Shown: positions 17,787 through 25,758, counted from the stretch's first letter. The stretch: 64,000 bases of DNA from Teredinibacter sp. KSP-S5-2 (GCF_032773895.1 NZ_CP120416.1:556001-620000); one strand, 5' to 3'. The notes: generated from the sequence alone by a model not told the origin. Made by a program: numbers and translations.

Positions 17787-18193
17787 GATGTTTGGGTAAG
17801 GGTTATCTTCATTAGATTTATGCCAAATTGAATTGCTTGCCCGATGCAGCTCTTCTTTATATTTATGCTCTAGTGCCGCCACAGCTTTTTCAGACAATAC
17901 CCGGTATCACTCTGAATTGAATCCCCACAATATAAATACAGGTACAAAGCTGCTAATTCTTCAAGCCGTTGGGATTCAGACTCGACCTCGAAATACAGAG
18001 GACTAACAGCCTCTGAGTACAACTCCACTTTTGGATCATCCGACTCTCTATCTTTAAGATATAAATCACGCCAATCTCTACTATGAACAGAATTAGCATC
18101 TCCTTCTGAATCAACACTTCTGCCTTCGCCAAATAGAAGATCTATAAACACCCTAAAATCGGGCCTTGGTTTCTTGACGATTACTGTGAACAT
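17781..18193 (-). pseudogene. Cassette gene interrupted by a frameshift
   Basis: From ATG at 18193 an acidic protein of 107 residues runs to a stop at 17870. In the neighbouring frame, from about 17902 leftward, a clean coding tail continues (VLSEKAVAALEHKYKEEL, then HRASNSIWHKSNEDNPYPNIA) and ends at a TAA formed by GCCTAAC of the attC, exactly where a cassette stop belongs. A single-base loss near 17898-17902 explains both. The full protein would be about 136 residues, helical at the end. It is either a real mutation or a sequencing error. No family recognised. Confidence 0.7.
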
Positions 18194-18200
18194 TCTTTTC

Positions 18201-18372
18201 GCCTAACGGGTCGGTGCTCAATGTCACCCCGGCGGGGCCTCGTTTCTGTTTGTTTATAGCATACTGCTAATAGCTTTTGCGTGCCAGAAGCGGAATATAT
18301 GTCTATCCAGGCGTCGAAGCATGCATTCTCCAAAGCGGACATTTTACAATCACATTACGACTGTCTTTTCTT
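18201..18372 (-). repeat. attC-like site, right core lost
   Basis: Canonical left core GCCTAAC (18201-18207) followed by GGGTCGGTGCTCAATG, CACCCCGGCGGGG, TTTATAGCATACTGCTAATAGC and AAAGCGGACATTTT. The expected GTTAGGC is not recognisable near 18370. Confidence 0.6.
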
Positions 18373-18405
18373 GGTTTTCTTTTCTCTACGTTTTTACAAT
18401 CTATT

Positions 18406-19059
18406 TTAATCTGTGGTGGATGCACCGATTACAGTTACCCATTTATTCTTTTTATCCAATACGGACCATAAAAATGAACCCCACCACTCATTACCAGCGT
18501 CAAAATAATTTGACCAATTGGTAGGCCATTCTTCAATAATAATATGATTTAAAGAGGAATTTACATCAATTTTCAATACTTCATTATTAAACCTATTAAC
18601 AAGATCAGTCATCCACTTTCTTTCTGGATCCTTTCTTTCAATAGATATTTTAGATGGAACGGATGGTGGTCTTTTAAGACAATATGGTGGATCAAGAAGG
18701 GCATGTGCCAATCCAGAGTCTACGCTTGTACTCATACAATTCTTGGAGTATTCAAATAAATTAACAGTATTATTGGTAATATCATAACCTTCACCCCAAA
18801 ATTCGTGTATCTCAATTTCTCTACCCTTGATACCATTGGCTGATTGATAATCAATTTGAATATTGAAATATTCCTTGATATCTAAATCTGGGTTAATCTT
18901 TTGAAAAATTGCTTTATATCGGTTTCCGAACTCCTCTAAAGCATTGATTATTAATCTGGGGTCAGTAGAGGTTGCATTTTCATTAACTGGAAATCTCGCA
19001 ATATCCAATACGGCATTGATATTTTTAAAAAATTTATACTCTTCAACTACATTATTCAT
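18406..19059 (-). CDS. Unrecognised cytoplasmic protein, cassette gene
   Basis: 217 residues from ATG at 19059; a TTG five codons upstream is less likely. Rich in Asn, Ile and aromatic residues, with Trp-rich C-terminal part (EEWPTNWSNYFDAGNEWWG, about 180-198). No signal peptide. A family with YFDAGNEWWGSFLW near the C-terminus is not known to me by name. It is AT-rich like the other cassettes. The left attC has lost its right core, so the natural end of this gene is less certain than for other cassettes. Confidence 0.6.
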   Translation of the reverse strand: MNNVVEEYKFFKNINAVLDIARFPVNENATSTDPRLIINALEEFGNRYKAIFQKINPDLDIKEYFNIQIDYQSANGIKGREIEIHEFWGEGYDITNNTVNLFEYSKNCMSTSVDSGLAHALLDPPYCLKRPPSVPSKISIERKDPERKWMTDLVNRFNNEVLKIDVNSSLNHIIIEEWPTNWSNYFDAGNEWWGSFLWSVLDKKNKWVTVIGASTTD

Positions 19060-19068
19060 ATTTAATCT

Positions 19069-19263
19069 ACGCAAATGGACTAGAGTTCGATATTACGCAA
19101 CAGGGTGCAGTTTATGTACGATAATAGCCTTCTATCTAGAGCTTCTTGGTGCCAATACCGGACTAAAAGCCCGATCAGTCAATAGGGTCTTCAAACCTCA
19201 AAGCGGACGTAAAGATTTACGTCCTATTGATCTTTGGCTGGTTCGGTCATATAGGTGTTATGC
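19069..19263 (-). repeat. attC-like site
   Basis: Right core GTTATGC at 19257-19263. Internal CAACAGGGTGCAGTTTATG, TTCTTGGTGCCAATACCGGAC and AAAGCGGACGTAAAG align with the long class; left core region (TACGCAAATGG) is worn. Confidence 0.55.
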
Positions 19264-19269
19264 ATAACT

Positions 19270-19587
19270 TCAATATTCGTAAATTCCTGAGCCAGGCTCT
19301 CTTGAGGCATTTAAGACCATTAGCACAAGCCAACGGTATGCCTCCTCTTCAGTATTTTCATCTAACGGAAGATTAGCCGAGTTGTGAACGAGTGCCAATG
19401 CCCGACCTACTTCAAGCTGCCTACCAGAAACACACCTCACAATAGACTCCCAACACTCGAAGTAGCGAACTTTGTTCGACAACAACGTACGTAGCTCTTC
19501 AACTCCCTCGCTGTAAAACTTTTCCCTAAAGCACTCCGCCAGAATAGAGTTCAAGTTATTTTCAATTTCAGTGTACTTAGTTTCCAT
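19270..19587 (-). CDS. Small cytoplasmic protein, cassette gene
   Basis: 105 residues from ATG at 19587, helical, with two Cys (FECWESIVRCVSG) and an acidic C-terminal half. The arrangement of short helices (HNSANLPLDENTEEEAYRWL) resembles immunity-type or DUF helical bundles, but I cannot assign a family. A strong inverted repeat lies 25 bases upstream (19612-19658). Confidence 0.55.
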   Translation of the reverse strand: METKYTEIENNLNSILAECFREKFYSEGVEELRTLLSNKVRYFECWESIVRCVSGRQLEVGRALALVHNSANLPLDENTEEEAYRWLVLMVLNASREPGSGIYEY

Positions 19588-19611
19588 ACAAATGTAGCTT
19601 TGGTGCTGGTC

Positions 19612-19658
19612 TTACCCACAAAAAGTACGCTTAACTGGTGTCTACTTTTCGTGGGTAA
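19612..19658. promoter_or_regulatory. Long hairpin upstream of a cassette gene
   Basis: TTACCCACAAAAAGTA (19612-19627) and TACTTTTCGTGGGTAA (19643-19658) are inverted copies with one mismatch in sixteen. It sits between the start of the gene at 19270-19587 and the next attC core at 19666. Could be an operator, an RNA structure in the leader, or a small mobile palindrome. Confidence 0.5.
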
Positions 19659-19665
19659 CTCGGTT

Positions 19666-19964
19666 GCCTAACGGGTCGGTGCTCAATGTCACTCCACAGG
19701 GGTGAACTTTTGGAGCAGATTGATAGGCGGACGCGCTCGCCTAATCTTGCCAACCACTTTTTAGTTTAAAATTAATTCTCTCTCAATTAACGGCACTGCG
19801 CGGACAACTATCTGCGACAAAAAATGAGCACCGACCCGACACATGGCCGAGGTCGCGTAGCGAGCGAGGCCGTGTGTCGCCTCAATAATGGGCAGGAACG
19901 TAGCGGCGAAGCCGCGAAGTGGAGGTCCAGTCCCACAGGGGCGCCATTGATTAGTTTGTTATGT
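19666..19964 (-). repeat. Compound attC: perfect-ended palindrome plus second arm set
   Basis: Core GCCTAAC at 19666-19672, then CGGGTCGGTGCTCAATG, repeated inverted as ATGAGCACCGACCCG near 19827-19842. A hairpin CATGGCCGAGGTCGCG...GCGAGGCCGTG follows, then GTTATGT at 19958-19964. The first 215 bp are almost the same as 21297-21511. Confidence 0.65.
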
Positions 19965-19973
19965 GTTTGCATG

Positions 19974-20276
19974 CTAAAAAGAATACTCCGGTTCAATACC
20001 TTTGCTTTTAAGATACCTTTCCATTATTGAGAGATATTCTTCTACTAAGGAATAGTATCCAGATTCTCTTAGCTTTTCACGGCTCTCTTTCATATGCTTT
20101 CTGGCACGACCAATAAAAAGAACTATAACCTCATAGTTTCCTGAAATGTAACAACCTGTAATATTATTTATATAACAAACTAGTGGATAGTTAATTTCAT
20201 TTCGGCGGTATATTTCCTCCGCTACATATTCAGCAGAGTTAAGCCTTCTTTGAAGATCTAAAAGCTCTTCTTCCAT
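19974..20276 (-). CDS. Small helical protein, cassette gene
   Basis: 100 residues from ATG at 20276, mostly helical, starting with a likely coiled coil (EEELLDLQRRLNSAEYVAEE) and with a central segment GCYISGNYEVIVLF. Charged C-terminal half. No signal peptide and no recognised family. Flanked by a compound attC on the left and a short classic attC on the right, so the cassette borders are clear. Confidence 0.6.
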   Translation of the reverse strand: MEEELLDLQRRLNSAEYVAEEIYRRNEINYPLVCYINNITGCYISGNYEVIVLFIGRARKHMKESREKLRESGYYSLVEEYLSIMERYLKSKGIEPEYSF

Positions 20277-20293
20277 AAATCAAACCTGTTTAC

Positions 20294-20365
20294 ACATAAC
20301 GTCCGCATTTGCGGCTGGTTTGGAGCGCAGCGGAAAACCAGTCCGACAAAATGCGCTTGTTAGCT
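20294..20365 (-). repeat. attC site, short classic form
   Basis: Cores ACATAAC (20294-20300) and GTTAGCT (20359-20365) with arms GTCCGCATTTGCGGCTGGTTT and AAACCAGTCCGACAAAATGCGC. At 72 bp and with near-complete pairing, this is among the most convincing attC sites. Confidence 0.85.
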
Positions 20366-21264
20366 TATAGCCCCACTGAGCCCATTAGTTTTTTATTTGA
20401 TCGGTTAAATACATCTTCAGAGGTTGTTCCGGCTTTATAAATTGGCAAACTAAAACACCTCGCATATAGCCCAACACTTTCTTCTTTAAGATGAAAAAGA
20501 GGTACTCGCCAATGAAATATTACAGACAGACAATGTTCACCATACTCATCAAAGTGCCTTTTTACTTCAGGTGAATATACCTTGTCAGCCTCTTTCAATG
20601 CTTCAGATATGACATTTAGATCATCGGTAACAAGAAACTCTTGACTTGGATTCAAAAGCGCGGTCAAGTCGATAGCAGCTATACCCTTTTGGTTCCTCGG
20701 GTCATTTTCAATAAAGCGCTTTATTGATTGCTTGAGGGCTTTCTTAATGTTTTTCCCTACTGTTTCTTCTTTAACGGGTCTTTTGCACTCTACGAAAATT
20801 GAATCGTCGCTATCATGAGCATTAAAATCTGCAACAGTGTTAAAGCTCAAGTTATAACCAGCACGTTTGAAGTACCTTGCCATAAACAACTCAAATGAAA
20901 AATCTCTAGCCGAGCTAGGCTTGGAACTGCTTGCATCAGCACTATATAACTCTAAACCGGATAGAGATTTCTTTAGGCTCTCATGAACCTCTTTGCAATC
21001 AAACTCTTCAAGCTTCTCTTTTATTTCGATAACTTCATAAGTTTCATAAATGGCACTTGCATAATTTTTATTGTTAATAATTTCTCGAATTGTCTCTTTT
21101 CCCCAGTTTTCAAGTAGGGATCTATAATGTGTATGATATTTGTTTAGCCTAGTAGGTCCTATATTCAGGCCCTTTTCACTGAGCCAAGCCAAAGCATCTT
21201 CATATTTCCGAACAATCGAAGAAAGCTCTTTCTTTGTTAATGCTGAATTTGTATTTACTGACAT
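20365..21264 (-). CDS. PD-(D/E)XK nuclease-like protein, cassette gene
   Basis: 299 residues from ATG at 21264, chosen for the GGAAGAG ribosome site 5 bases upstream. The N-terminal half is helical; the second half has NTVADFNAHDSDDSIFVECKRP (about residues 152-173, split here by reading), whose D...ECK spacing fits the PD-(D/E)XK catalytic core, with a helix (GKNIKKALKQSIKRF) after it. This core is shared by restriction enzymes and repair nucleases, so DNA cleavage is an inference. No methylase gene is adjacent, so if it is a defence nuclease it acts alone or with modified-DNA specificity. Confidence 0.6.
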   Translation of the reverse strand: MSVNTNSALTKKELSSIVRKYEDALAWLSEKGLNIGPTRLNKYHTHYRSLLENWGKETIREIINNKNYASAIYETYEVIEIKEKLEEFDCKEVHESLKKSLSGLELYSADASSSKPSSARDFSFELFMARYFKRAGYNLSFNTVADFNAHDSDDSIFVECKRPVKEETVGKNIKKALKQSIKRFIENDPRNQKGIAAIDLTALLNPSQEFLVTDDLNVISEALKEADKVYSPEVKRHFDEYGEHCLSVIFHWRVPLFHLKEESVGLYARCFSLPIYKAGTTSEDVFNRSNKKLMGSVGL

Positions 21265-21296
21265 ATCTCTTCCTAACTGAGAGTTCAACTATAGAA

Positions 21297-21511
21297 GCTA
21301 ACGGGTCGGTGCTCAATTTCACCCCGAAGGGGTGAACTTTTGGAGCAGATTGATAGGCGGACGCGCTCGCCTATCCTTGCCAACCACTTCATAAATAAAA
21401 TTTAATTCTTACTCAATTAATCGCACTGCGCGGACAACTATCTGCGACAAAAAATTGAGCACCGACCCGATACATGGCCGAGGTCGCGCAGCGAGCGAGG
21501 CCGTGTATCGC
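21297..21511 (-). repeat. Compound attC palindrome, copy 2
   Basis: After GCTAAC, CGGGTCGGTGCTCAATTT (21302-21319) is repeated inverted without mismatch at 21452-21469. The outer core on the right reads GATACAT, not GTTAGGC. A second hairpin (GGCCGAGGTCGCG...GCGAGGCCG) follows, as in copy 1 at 19666. Confidence 0.65.
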
Positions 21512-21600
21512 CACGCGCAAAGGTAAATATTGCATTCTTATTTCGTCGCGTATATCTAAAAAAAACAACCATGGACAAGAATTAGCTTACATAACACGTT

Positions 21601-23157
21601 TTAGATCCAGGATGTATTTTTTATTAATTTATCTCTTCCAGTCAATATCAGGATTCCTCCAATAAAGAATCCACTTGTTAGCCCACCAATATGTGCCGCA
21701 TTATCAATTCCATCCAAAAAACCGAACAATAAACTGACACCCGCATATAAACCCAATAGTATCCAGGTAACTCCTCGCATGTAACTCGGGTAAATTTTGA
21801 ACACTGTGAATGCCAAAATCAAACCATAAAGCCCAAAAATTGCTCCTGAAGCACCAACGCTAACAGTATTTTCATGCCAATAAATACTGGCTAAACTCGC
21901 TAACACACCAGAGATTAAATAAATCGACATCAGCTTGGTTTTCCCAAGTATTGCCTCCAATAAGCTTGCACTTATACCCAAACCAAATAGGTTCATAAAC
22001 AAGTGCATTATTCCACTGTGTATAAACATGGAAGAGAAAAGCCTCCAATATTCTCCAGCCAATACTTCAAACCTTCTATTCCCTCCGATTTCCAAAAGTT
22101 CATGAGGAGTCGGCGAGATAATGTTTAATCCCATAAGTATCATCACGACGAAAACAGCGATGTTTGTCAAAAGTAAGATCGCCGTCACTTTATTAGGACC
22201 TCTTGGATCGAGAAACTCCAAAATATCCTTCAAACCATCCTCTTTTAACGGTCTTCCGTCTTTAAAATGGTTTAGCTCTCTCACGTCAATTCCTGGGATA
22301 ATCACCATCCAAAAAATCACGAATGCTCCAATGCCAAACGATCCAAAAATCCAAAAATAGGTATTCCCAAGGTCTTGGTCAAAATGCTCGGCTCTAGGAA
22401 CCAAAATAACTTGTTCCTTTTTGTCTAGATGTGACTTCCCCTCTCTGATTGCCTTAAAAAAACCATCTCTATCATCCGTGTAACCAAGCTTTTCGAAGTA
22501 CTTTATATTTTGAAAATCGTAAGTTGAAAAGTTCTTTTCTGACATCTCCAAGAAGCTTCTATATTCTGAGTTCTTTTTGTCATCACTGATACGATTACTC
22601 AAGCTCTTGGTATACTTCACACCGTACCAAATATTTTTGGCGTTATCAAAAGGGCATGTCACGTACAAATACAGGTTCAAGTTTTCATTGTACCTGCCCG
22701 AAGCTCTAACGGTTACGTAATGAAGGCATTCCTTTTTATCCACGCCAAATGATTGAACATTAAAAAACTTTTCACTCTTGAGATTTTGAATTTCATGAAT
22801 TTCTTCTATTGAAACAAGGTCATAAGATATCTTTTCAAGATAATTCTGACTTAGAATTATAGGAACTGCGATAGCTCCCGCCATTGCAAACTGATATAAG
22901 AAGAATCCGTTACCATCCCTTCCGTTTGCGTTTAGAATTCGAATTCTCCTTCTAAGCCAAATTAGAATTGGTATCCAAGGAAGAGCGAAAGGTATCCAAA
23001 AATTGATCAAATCTTCTTTTAAGGGAAGAACACTGAGTTTAATGTCAAACAACCATCGAAACAGGCCATAAAAGATGATAGCTCCAATCGATACGACTAG
23101 ATAGGGCAAGTATACTTCTTTTAGTTTAATTTCAATTTCGTTCAATTGCTGTTTCAT
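21601..23157 (-). CDS. Rhomboid-family intramembrane serine protease with large N-terminal region, cassette gene
   Basis: 518 residues from ATG at 23157. Two N-terminal helices and a third near 85-100 flank a long soluble region (about 105-265), then the rhomboid core: HSGIMHLFMN near 384 (oxyanion and loop motif), GASGAIFG near 431 with the catalytic Ser, and AAHIGGLTSG near 485 with the catalytic His. Ser-His dyad proteases of this kind cut single-pass membrane proteins. At 1.56 kb it is large for a cassette gene. The extracytoplasmic domain is not recognised and probably sets substrate choice. Confidence 0.85.
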   Translation of the reverse strand: MKQQLNEIEIKLKEVYLPYLVVSIGAIIFYGLFRWLFDIKLSVLPLKEDLINFWIPFALPWIPILIWLRRRIRILNANGRDGNGFFLYQFAMAGAIAVPIILSQNYLEKISYDLVSIEEIHEIQNLKSEKFFNVQSFGVDKKECLHYVTVRASGRYNENLNLYLYVTCPFDNAKNIWYGVKYTKSLSNRISDDKKNSEYRSFLEMSEKNFSTYDFQNIKYFEKLGYTDDRDGFFKAIREGKSHLDKKEQVILVPRAEHFDQDLGNTYFWIFGSFGIGAFVIFWMVIIPGIDVRELNHFKDGRPLKEDGLKDILEFLDPRGPNKVTAILLLTNIAVFVVMILMGLNIISPTPHELLEIGGNRRFEVLAGEYWRLFSSMFIHSGIMHLFMNLFGLGISASLLEAILGKTKLMSIYLISGVLASLASIYWHENTVSVGASGAIFGLYGLILAFTVFKIYPSYMRGVTWILLGLYAGVSLLFGFLDGIDNAAHIGGLTSGFFIGGILILTGRDKLIKNTSWI

Positions 23158-23235
23158 TTTTCAAATACAAGCTAACTCAGCATATTGCTGACACTAGAAT
23201 AATTTAACGTCACACAGGGAGTAACGTTCATGGAC
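23158..23235. other. Worn cassette junction
   Basis: Contains AAGCTAACTCAGCATATTGCTGACACTAG, an attC-like start with a small hairpin (TCAGCATATTGCTGA), and no right core. Nothing else seen. Confidence 0.4.
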
Positions 23236-23463
23236 TTATTCTGTGTTGATCCTTTTCTCATTCTGAACTACACTTAGCGCTACCAGCACAAAACCAACAA
23301 CCAGAAAACCCCAACCAAGCCAAGCATATTGAAAGCCGGCCTTGTCTACGAGGAGATAGACAAGCACAGCTAAAATGAGAAAAGAAAACCCTATGATTTC
23401 TTTTACATTCAGATCATGGTTACCTACCTGGAAATACTTCCCATCATCTTTATTTATTTCGTT
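23236..23463 (-). pseudogene. Small two-helix membrane protein ORF without a start codon
   Basis: 75 open codons between two stops encode a plausible membrane protein: polar N-terminus (DDGKYFQVGNHDLNVKEI), helix FSFLILAVLVYLLV, a short loop (DKAGFQYAW) and a second helix GWGFLVVGFVLVALSVV, ending NEKRINTE. No ATG, GTG or TTG is in frame upstream of the first helix; ATA is the best candidate. A nearby ATG pair is one base out of frame, so a frameshift near 23448 may have killed it. It occupies a cassette position. Confidence 0.5.
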
Positions 23464-23467
23464 TTAC

Positions 23468-23517
23468 ATATAACGTCGAAAACATGTACTCGTCGCGTAA
23501 TTTTCCTTGCTAAGTGC
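23468..23517 (-). repeat. Short attC-like site
   Basis: ATATAACGTCGAAAACATG opens and CCTTGCTAAGTGC closes; both cores are weak. The position between two cassette ORFs supports the call. Confidence 0.4.
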
Positions 23518-24001
23518 TTTCAACCTCAGTATACAATCTGTATTTCGATTCATAGTTTACAGGAACCTCCTTTTCTAGAGTTTCAAACATCCATACAGAT
23601 AAATCTTCTGATGAAACTGAAAACTCAGGCAACCTATTGTCAATTTCAAATTGATAATCATAAACGGCTTGGGAAGCAGGAGATAACACATACTCTACAG
23701 CTTCAATCGGTGTCCAACCTCGGACATTCCATGGAGACACAACCAACACATCATCAAAATGCACACTATCTCTATTTCTTACGGCTCGGAATGCCCTGAT
23801 ATAACCCTGCCCGCATTTACTTTCGATTAAGCCTGTAAGTAGAAACCTCAGTGTGTAGTGGTCAAGTAAATCATATAGTTCATACCCCCAATGCTGTAAT
23901 ACATCAATTTCACTCCAACCATTGATGGACATTGGAATCACATATTCAACTCCATTAGCGTAGATATAGATATTGTCGCTCTCTACTTTCAGATTAAACA
24001 C
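23510..24001 (-). CDS. Unrecognised cytoplasmic protein, cassette gene
   Basis: 163 residues from a GTG at 24001; no ATG follows soon enough to be a better choice. Acidic alpha/beta protein with aromatic-rich segments (SINGWSEIDVLQHWGYELYD, VSPWNVRGWTPIEAVEY). No signal peptide. The block resembles small DUFs found in secretion-system immunity clusters only in general style; I do not assign one. The classic attC at 24013 lies just beyond its start. Confidence 0.55.
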   Translation of the reverse strand: MFNLKVESDNIYIYANGVEYVIPMSINGWSEIDVLQHWGYELYDLLDHYTLRFLLTGLIESKCGQGYIRAFRAVRNRDSVHFDDVLVVSPWNVRGWTPIEAVEYVLSPASQAVYDYQFEIDNRLPEFSVSSEDLSVWMFETLEKEVPVNYESKYRLYTEVEST

Positions 24002-24012
24002 TCGATCTACTC

Positions 24013-24100
24013 ACTTAGCGCCAGGCTCTTTTCCCGGTATTTGTGGAGGACTAATTTTTGGCCAAAGCAAATACCGGTTAAAATGAGCCGCTTGTTAGCG
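24013..24100 (-). repeat. attC site, classic palindrome
   Basis: CACTTAGCG opens, GTTAGCG (24094-24100) closes, and CCCGGTATTTGTGG pairs with CAAATACCGG, with AGGCTC against GAGCCG further out. Normal length (88 bp). It holds the stop of the next gene. Confidence 0.85.
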
Positions 24101-24589
24101 AATAACATAGCCATAAACAATAGCATAAAAATCTCTATACTTATTCAAAGACAGCTTGTTCTCACCGTGCTTTTCCCATTGCTTCTCGTAGTCAATACTG
24201 TCAAAGCCTTTTTTACTTGGGGGATTAATATTGTTCTCAAACACGGCTAATATTGTAGATGCCTTGGCACTCTCAGCGCCATAAAGGTGCTTGAGTTCAT
24301 TATAAATAACTTCGAAATGATATTTTGCAGAAGCGAATTCTGAATGTTTCGCAATAATGAACAAGCTATTAGAGACTCCTTCCTTGCACGTAAGTATCGC
24401 TTGTGAATCAACACCATAAAATTCAAACTCACGACTAATATAAGACTGTCCACCTTCAAACTTCTCATTCTCGGCAACTTGGAAAGTACGCGAAAATTCA
24501 CTACAAGATTCTAGTGCGACCAGCCTCTCCCGAGAATCAGAATACGAAACTGAAGAAAACAAAATTATGAGAAGTAAGAAATATCTCAT
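24095..24589 (-). CDS. Small secreted protein, cassette gene with stop in attC
   Basis: 164 residues from ATG at 24589, giving a signal peptide (MRYFLLLIILFSSVSYS). Two Cys in the mature part (ESCSEF and LTCKEG) probably pair. The chain is helical with charged stretches (KHSEFASAKYHFEVIYNEL). Stop TAA lies in the core GTTAGCG. A longer reading from 24625 would start in the next attC. Function unknown. Confidence 0.62.
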   Translation of the reverse strand: MRYFLLLIILFSSVSYSDSRERLVALESCSEFSRTFQVAENEKFEGGQSYISREFEFYGVDSQAILTCKEGVSNSLFIIAKHSEFASAKYHFEVIYNELKHLYGAESAKASTILAVFENNINPPSKKGFDSIDYEKQWEKHGENKLSLNKYRDFYAIVYGYVIR

Positions 24590-24599
24590 TTTATTTACC

Positions 24600-24862
24600 G
24601 CTAACGAACCTTTAGAAAAACACACGATAGAAAATGCTTATCCACAAGCCGCTTTCTTGTTTGTTGTTGATTCATATTTAACCATATCCTTTTAACATAA
24701 TTACCCATTCCACGAATTAGCTCTATTGGTGCAGTCAGGTCTATTTCGTGCCATTACCGGACTATCAATCGTACTCTAAAACAGGGCATCATAAACCAAG
24801 CTGCGGACATAGAAGAAGATACAGTTTAAACTCTTTCTAAATATCACTGTCACTTGTTATGC
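24600..24862 (-). repeat. attC site, very long, containing a block shared with 1887-2045
   Basis: Cores GCTAAC (24600-24605) and GTTATGC (24856-24862) are 250 bp apart. The first half repeats the 1.9 kb block (GCTTATCCACAAGCCG, TTGTTGTTGATTCATATTT); the second half has the ACCGGACTATCAATCG and GCGGACATAGAAGAAGATA blocks of the long class. It may be a fusion of two sites. Confidence 0.6.
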
Positions 24863-25183
24863 GACCTTTTCTTTCTCTGTATACTTGAATAGAGCAAAAA
24901 CCAATAGCGCCCACCAAACTGCAAATAAGCCCAAGAAGAACCATAGATTTTTCTTAACATCAGAAACGGTATACAGCCACCATCCTAGAACAGCGCCGAC
25001 TATATGAGCGAGGAATAGTTTAAAGATTGGAAGAACAGTGAATAACCAAAAGCTCGAATCACTATAGGATCTAGAAGCAGCCATTTTATTTATAAATAAG
25101 GACACTCCAGAGCCCAAAATAAATTCAATTACTAGCGCGATGACTACTAAACCGAGCAACTGCTCCAATTTCTGTTTGTTCAT
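24857..25183 (-). CDS. Small membrane protein, cassette gene with stop in attC
   Basis: 108 residues from ATG at 25183 with three likely membrane helices (about residues 8-30, 45-70 and 80-100) and Lys-rich ends. The TAA stop is in GTTATGC of the attC. No family recognised; general look of small inner-membrane proteins. Flanked by long attC sites. Confidence 0.6.
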   Translation of the reverse strand: MNKQKLEQLLGLVVIALVIEFILGSGVSLFINKMAASRSYSDSSFWLFTVLPIFKLFLAHIVGAVLGWWLYTVSDVKKNLWFFLGLFAVWWALLVFALFKYTEKEKVA

Positions 25184-25202
25184 CTACATTCCTTAAAAAA
25201 AC

Positions 25203-25396
25203 GCATAACGGGTCGGTGCTCAATGTCATCCCGCAGGGTGTAGTTTATGTGTATTTATAGCGTACTACCAATATCTTTTGAGTGCCAGGAGCGGACTATT
25301 GACCAAGCTCAATATCGATGCTTTCTCGATTCAAAAGTGGACATAGGAGAATCAGCAACATCAGCCCCTTTCAAACAGCACAGTCGCTTGTTAGGA
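25203..25396 (-). repeat. attC site, long class
   Basis: Cores GCATAAC (25203-25209) and GTTAGGA (25390-25396). Contains GGGTCGGTGCTCAATGTCA, TCCCGCAGGGTG, GTGCCAGGAGCGGACTATTG and AAAAGTGGACATAGGAG. Confidence 0.65.
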
Positions 25397-25403
25397 ACTT
25401 TTC

Positions 25404-25742
25404 TCATTGAAGAATACCCCCTAAAACAATTGATATAAAACCAAGTGCGAATGCTGCATAGGCTATCTTTTTGTATTTGTGCTGAGCATTGTAAAAAGCA
25501 TCGAGAACATCCTGATCAGAAATATCCTTAAAGGGCAAAGATTGCTCAAGACCAATTGATACATGTCTTTGGGAATAGAAACTATTAGCCCCAATCTTTT
25601 TGTAAACCTCCGGCTCCCGGTCTTCGAGAAGAGCCCAAAATTTTCTTTCCCAAGCTCCAGACATTGAGATACAAACCCCAAAAATAGCAAAAAATACAAA
25701 GGCAACTATTAGCACAATTCGAGTTCCTATCGCCTCAATCAT
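25404..25742 (-). CDS. Small membrane protein, cassette gene
   Basis: 112 residues from ATG at 25742: N-terminal helix (IVLIVAFVFFAIFGVCISM), a soluble acidic middle (EDREPEVYKKIGAN), and a C-terminal helix (YAAFALGFISIVLGGILQ). No family recognised. Only 16 bases separate it from the next gene, without an attC, so the two may form one two-gene cassette or have been joined by loss of a site. Confidence 0.6.
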   Translation of the reverse strand: MIEAIGTRIVLIVAFVFFAIFGVCISMSGAWERKFWALLEDREPEVYKKIGANSFYSQRHVSIGLEQSLPFKDISDQDVLDAFYNAQHKYKKIAYAAFALGFISIVLGGILQ

Positions 25743-25758
25743 CTAACGGGAATCCAAC

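Noticed and set aside
24247-24501. Second minus-strand frame inside a cassette gene
   Set aside because: It lies wholly inside the secreted-protein gene at 24095-24589, which has a signal peptide and a stop in attC.
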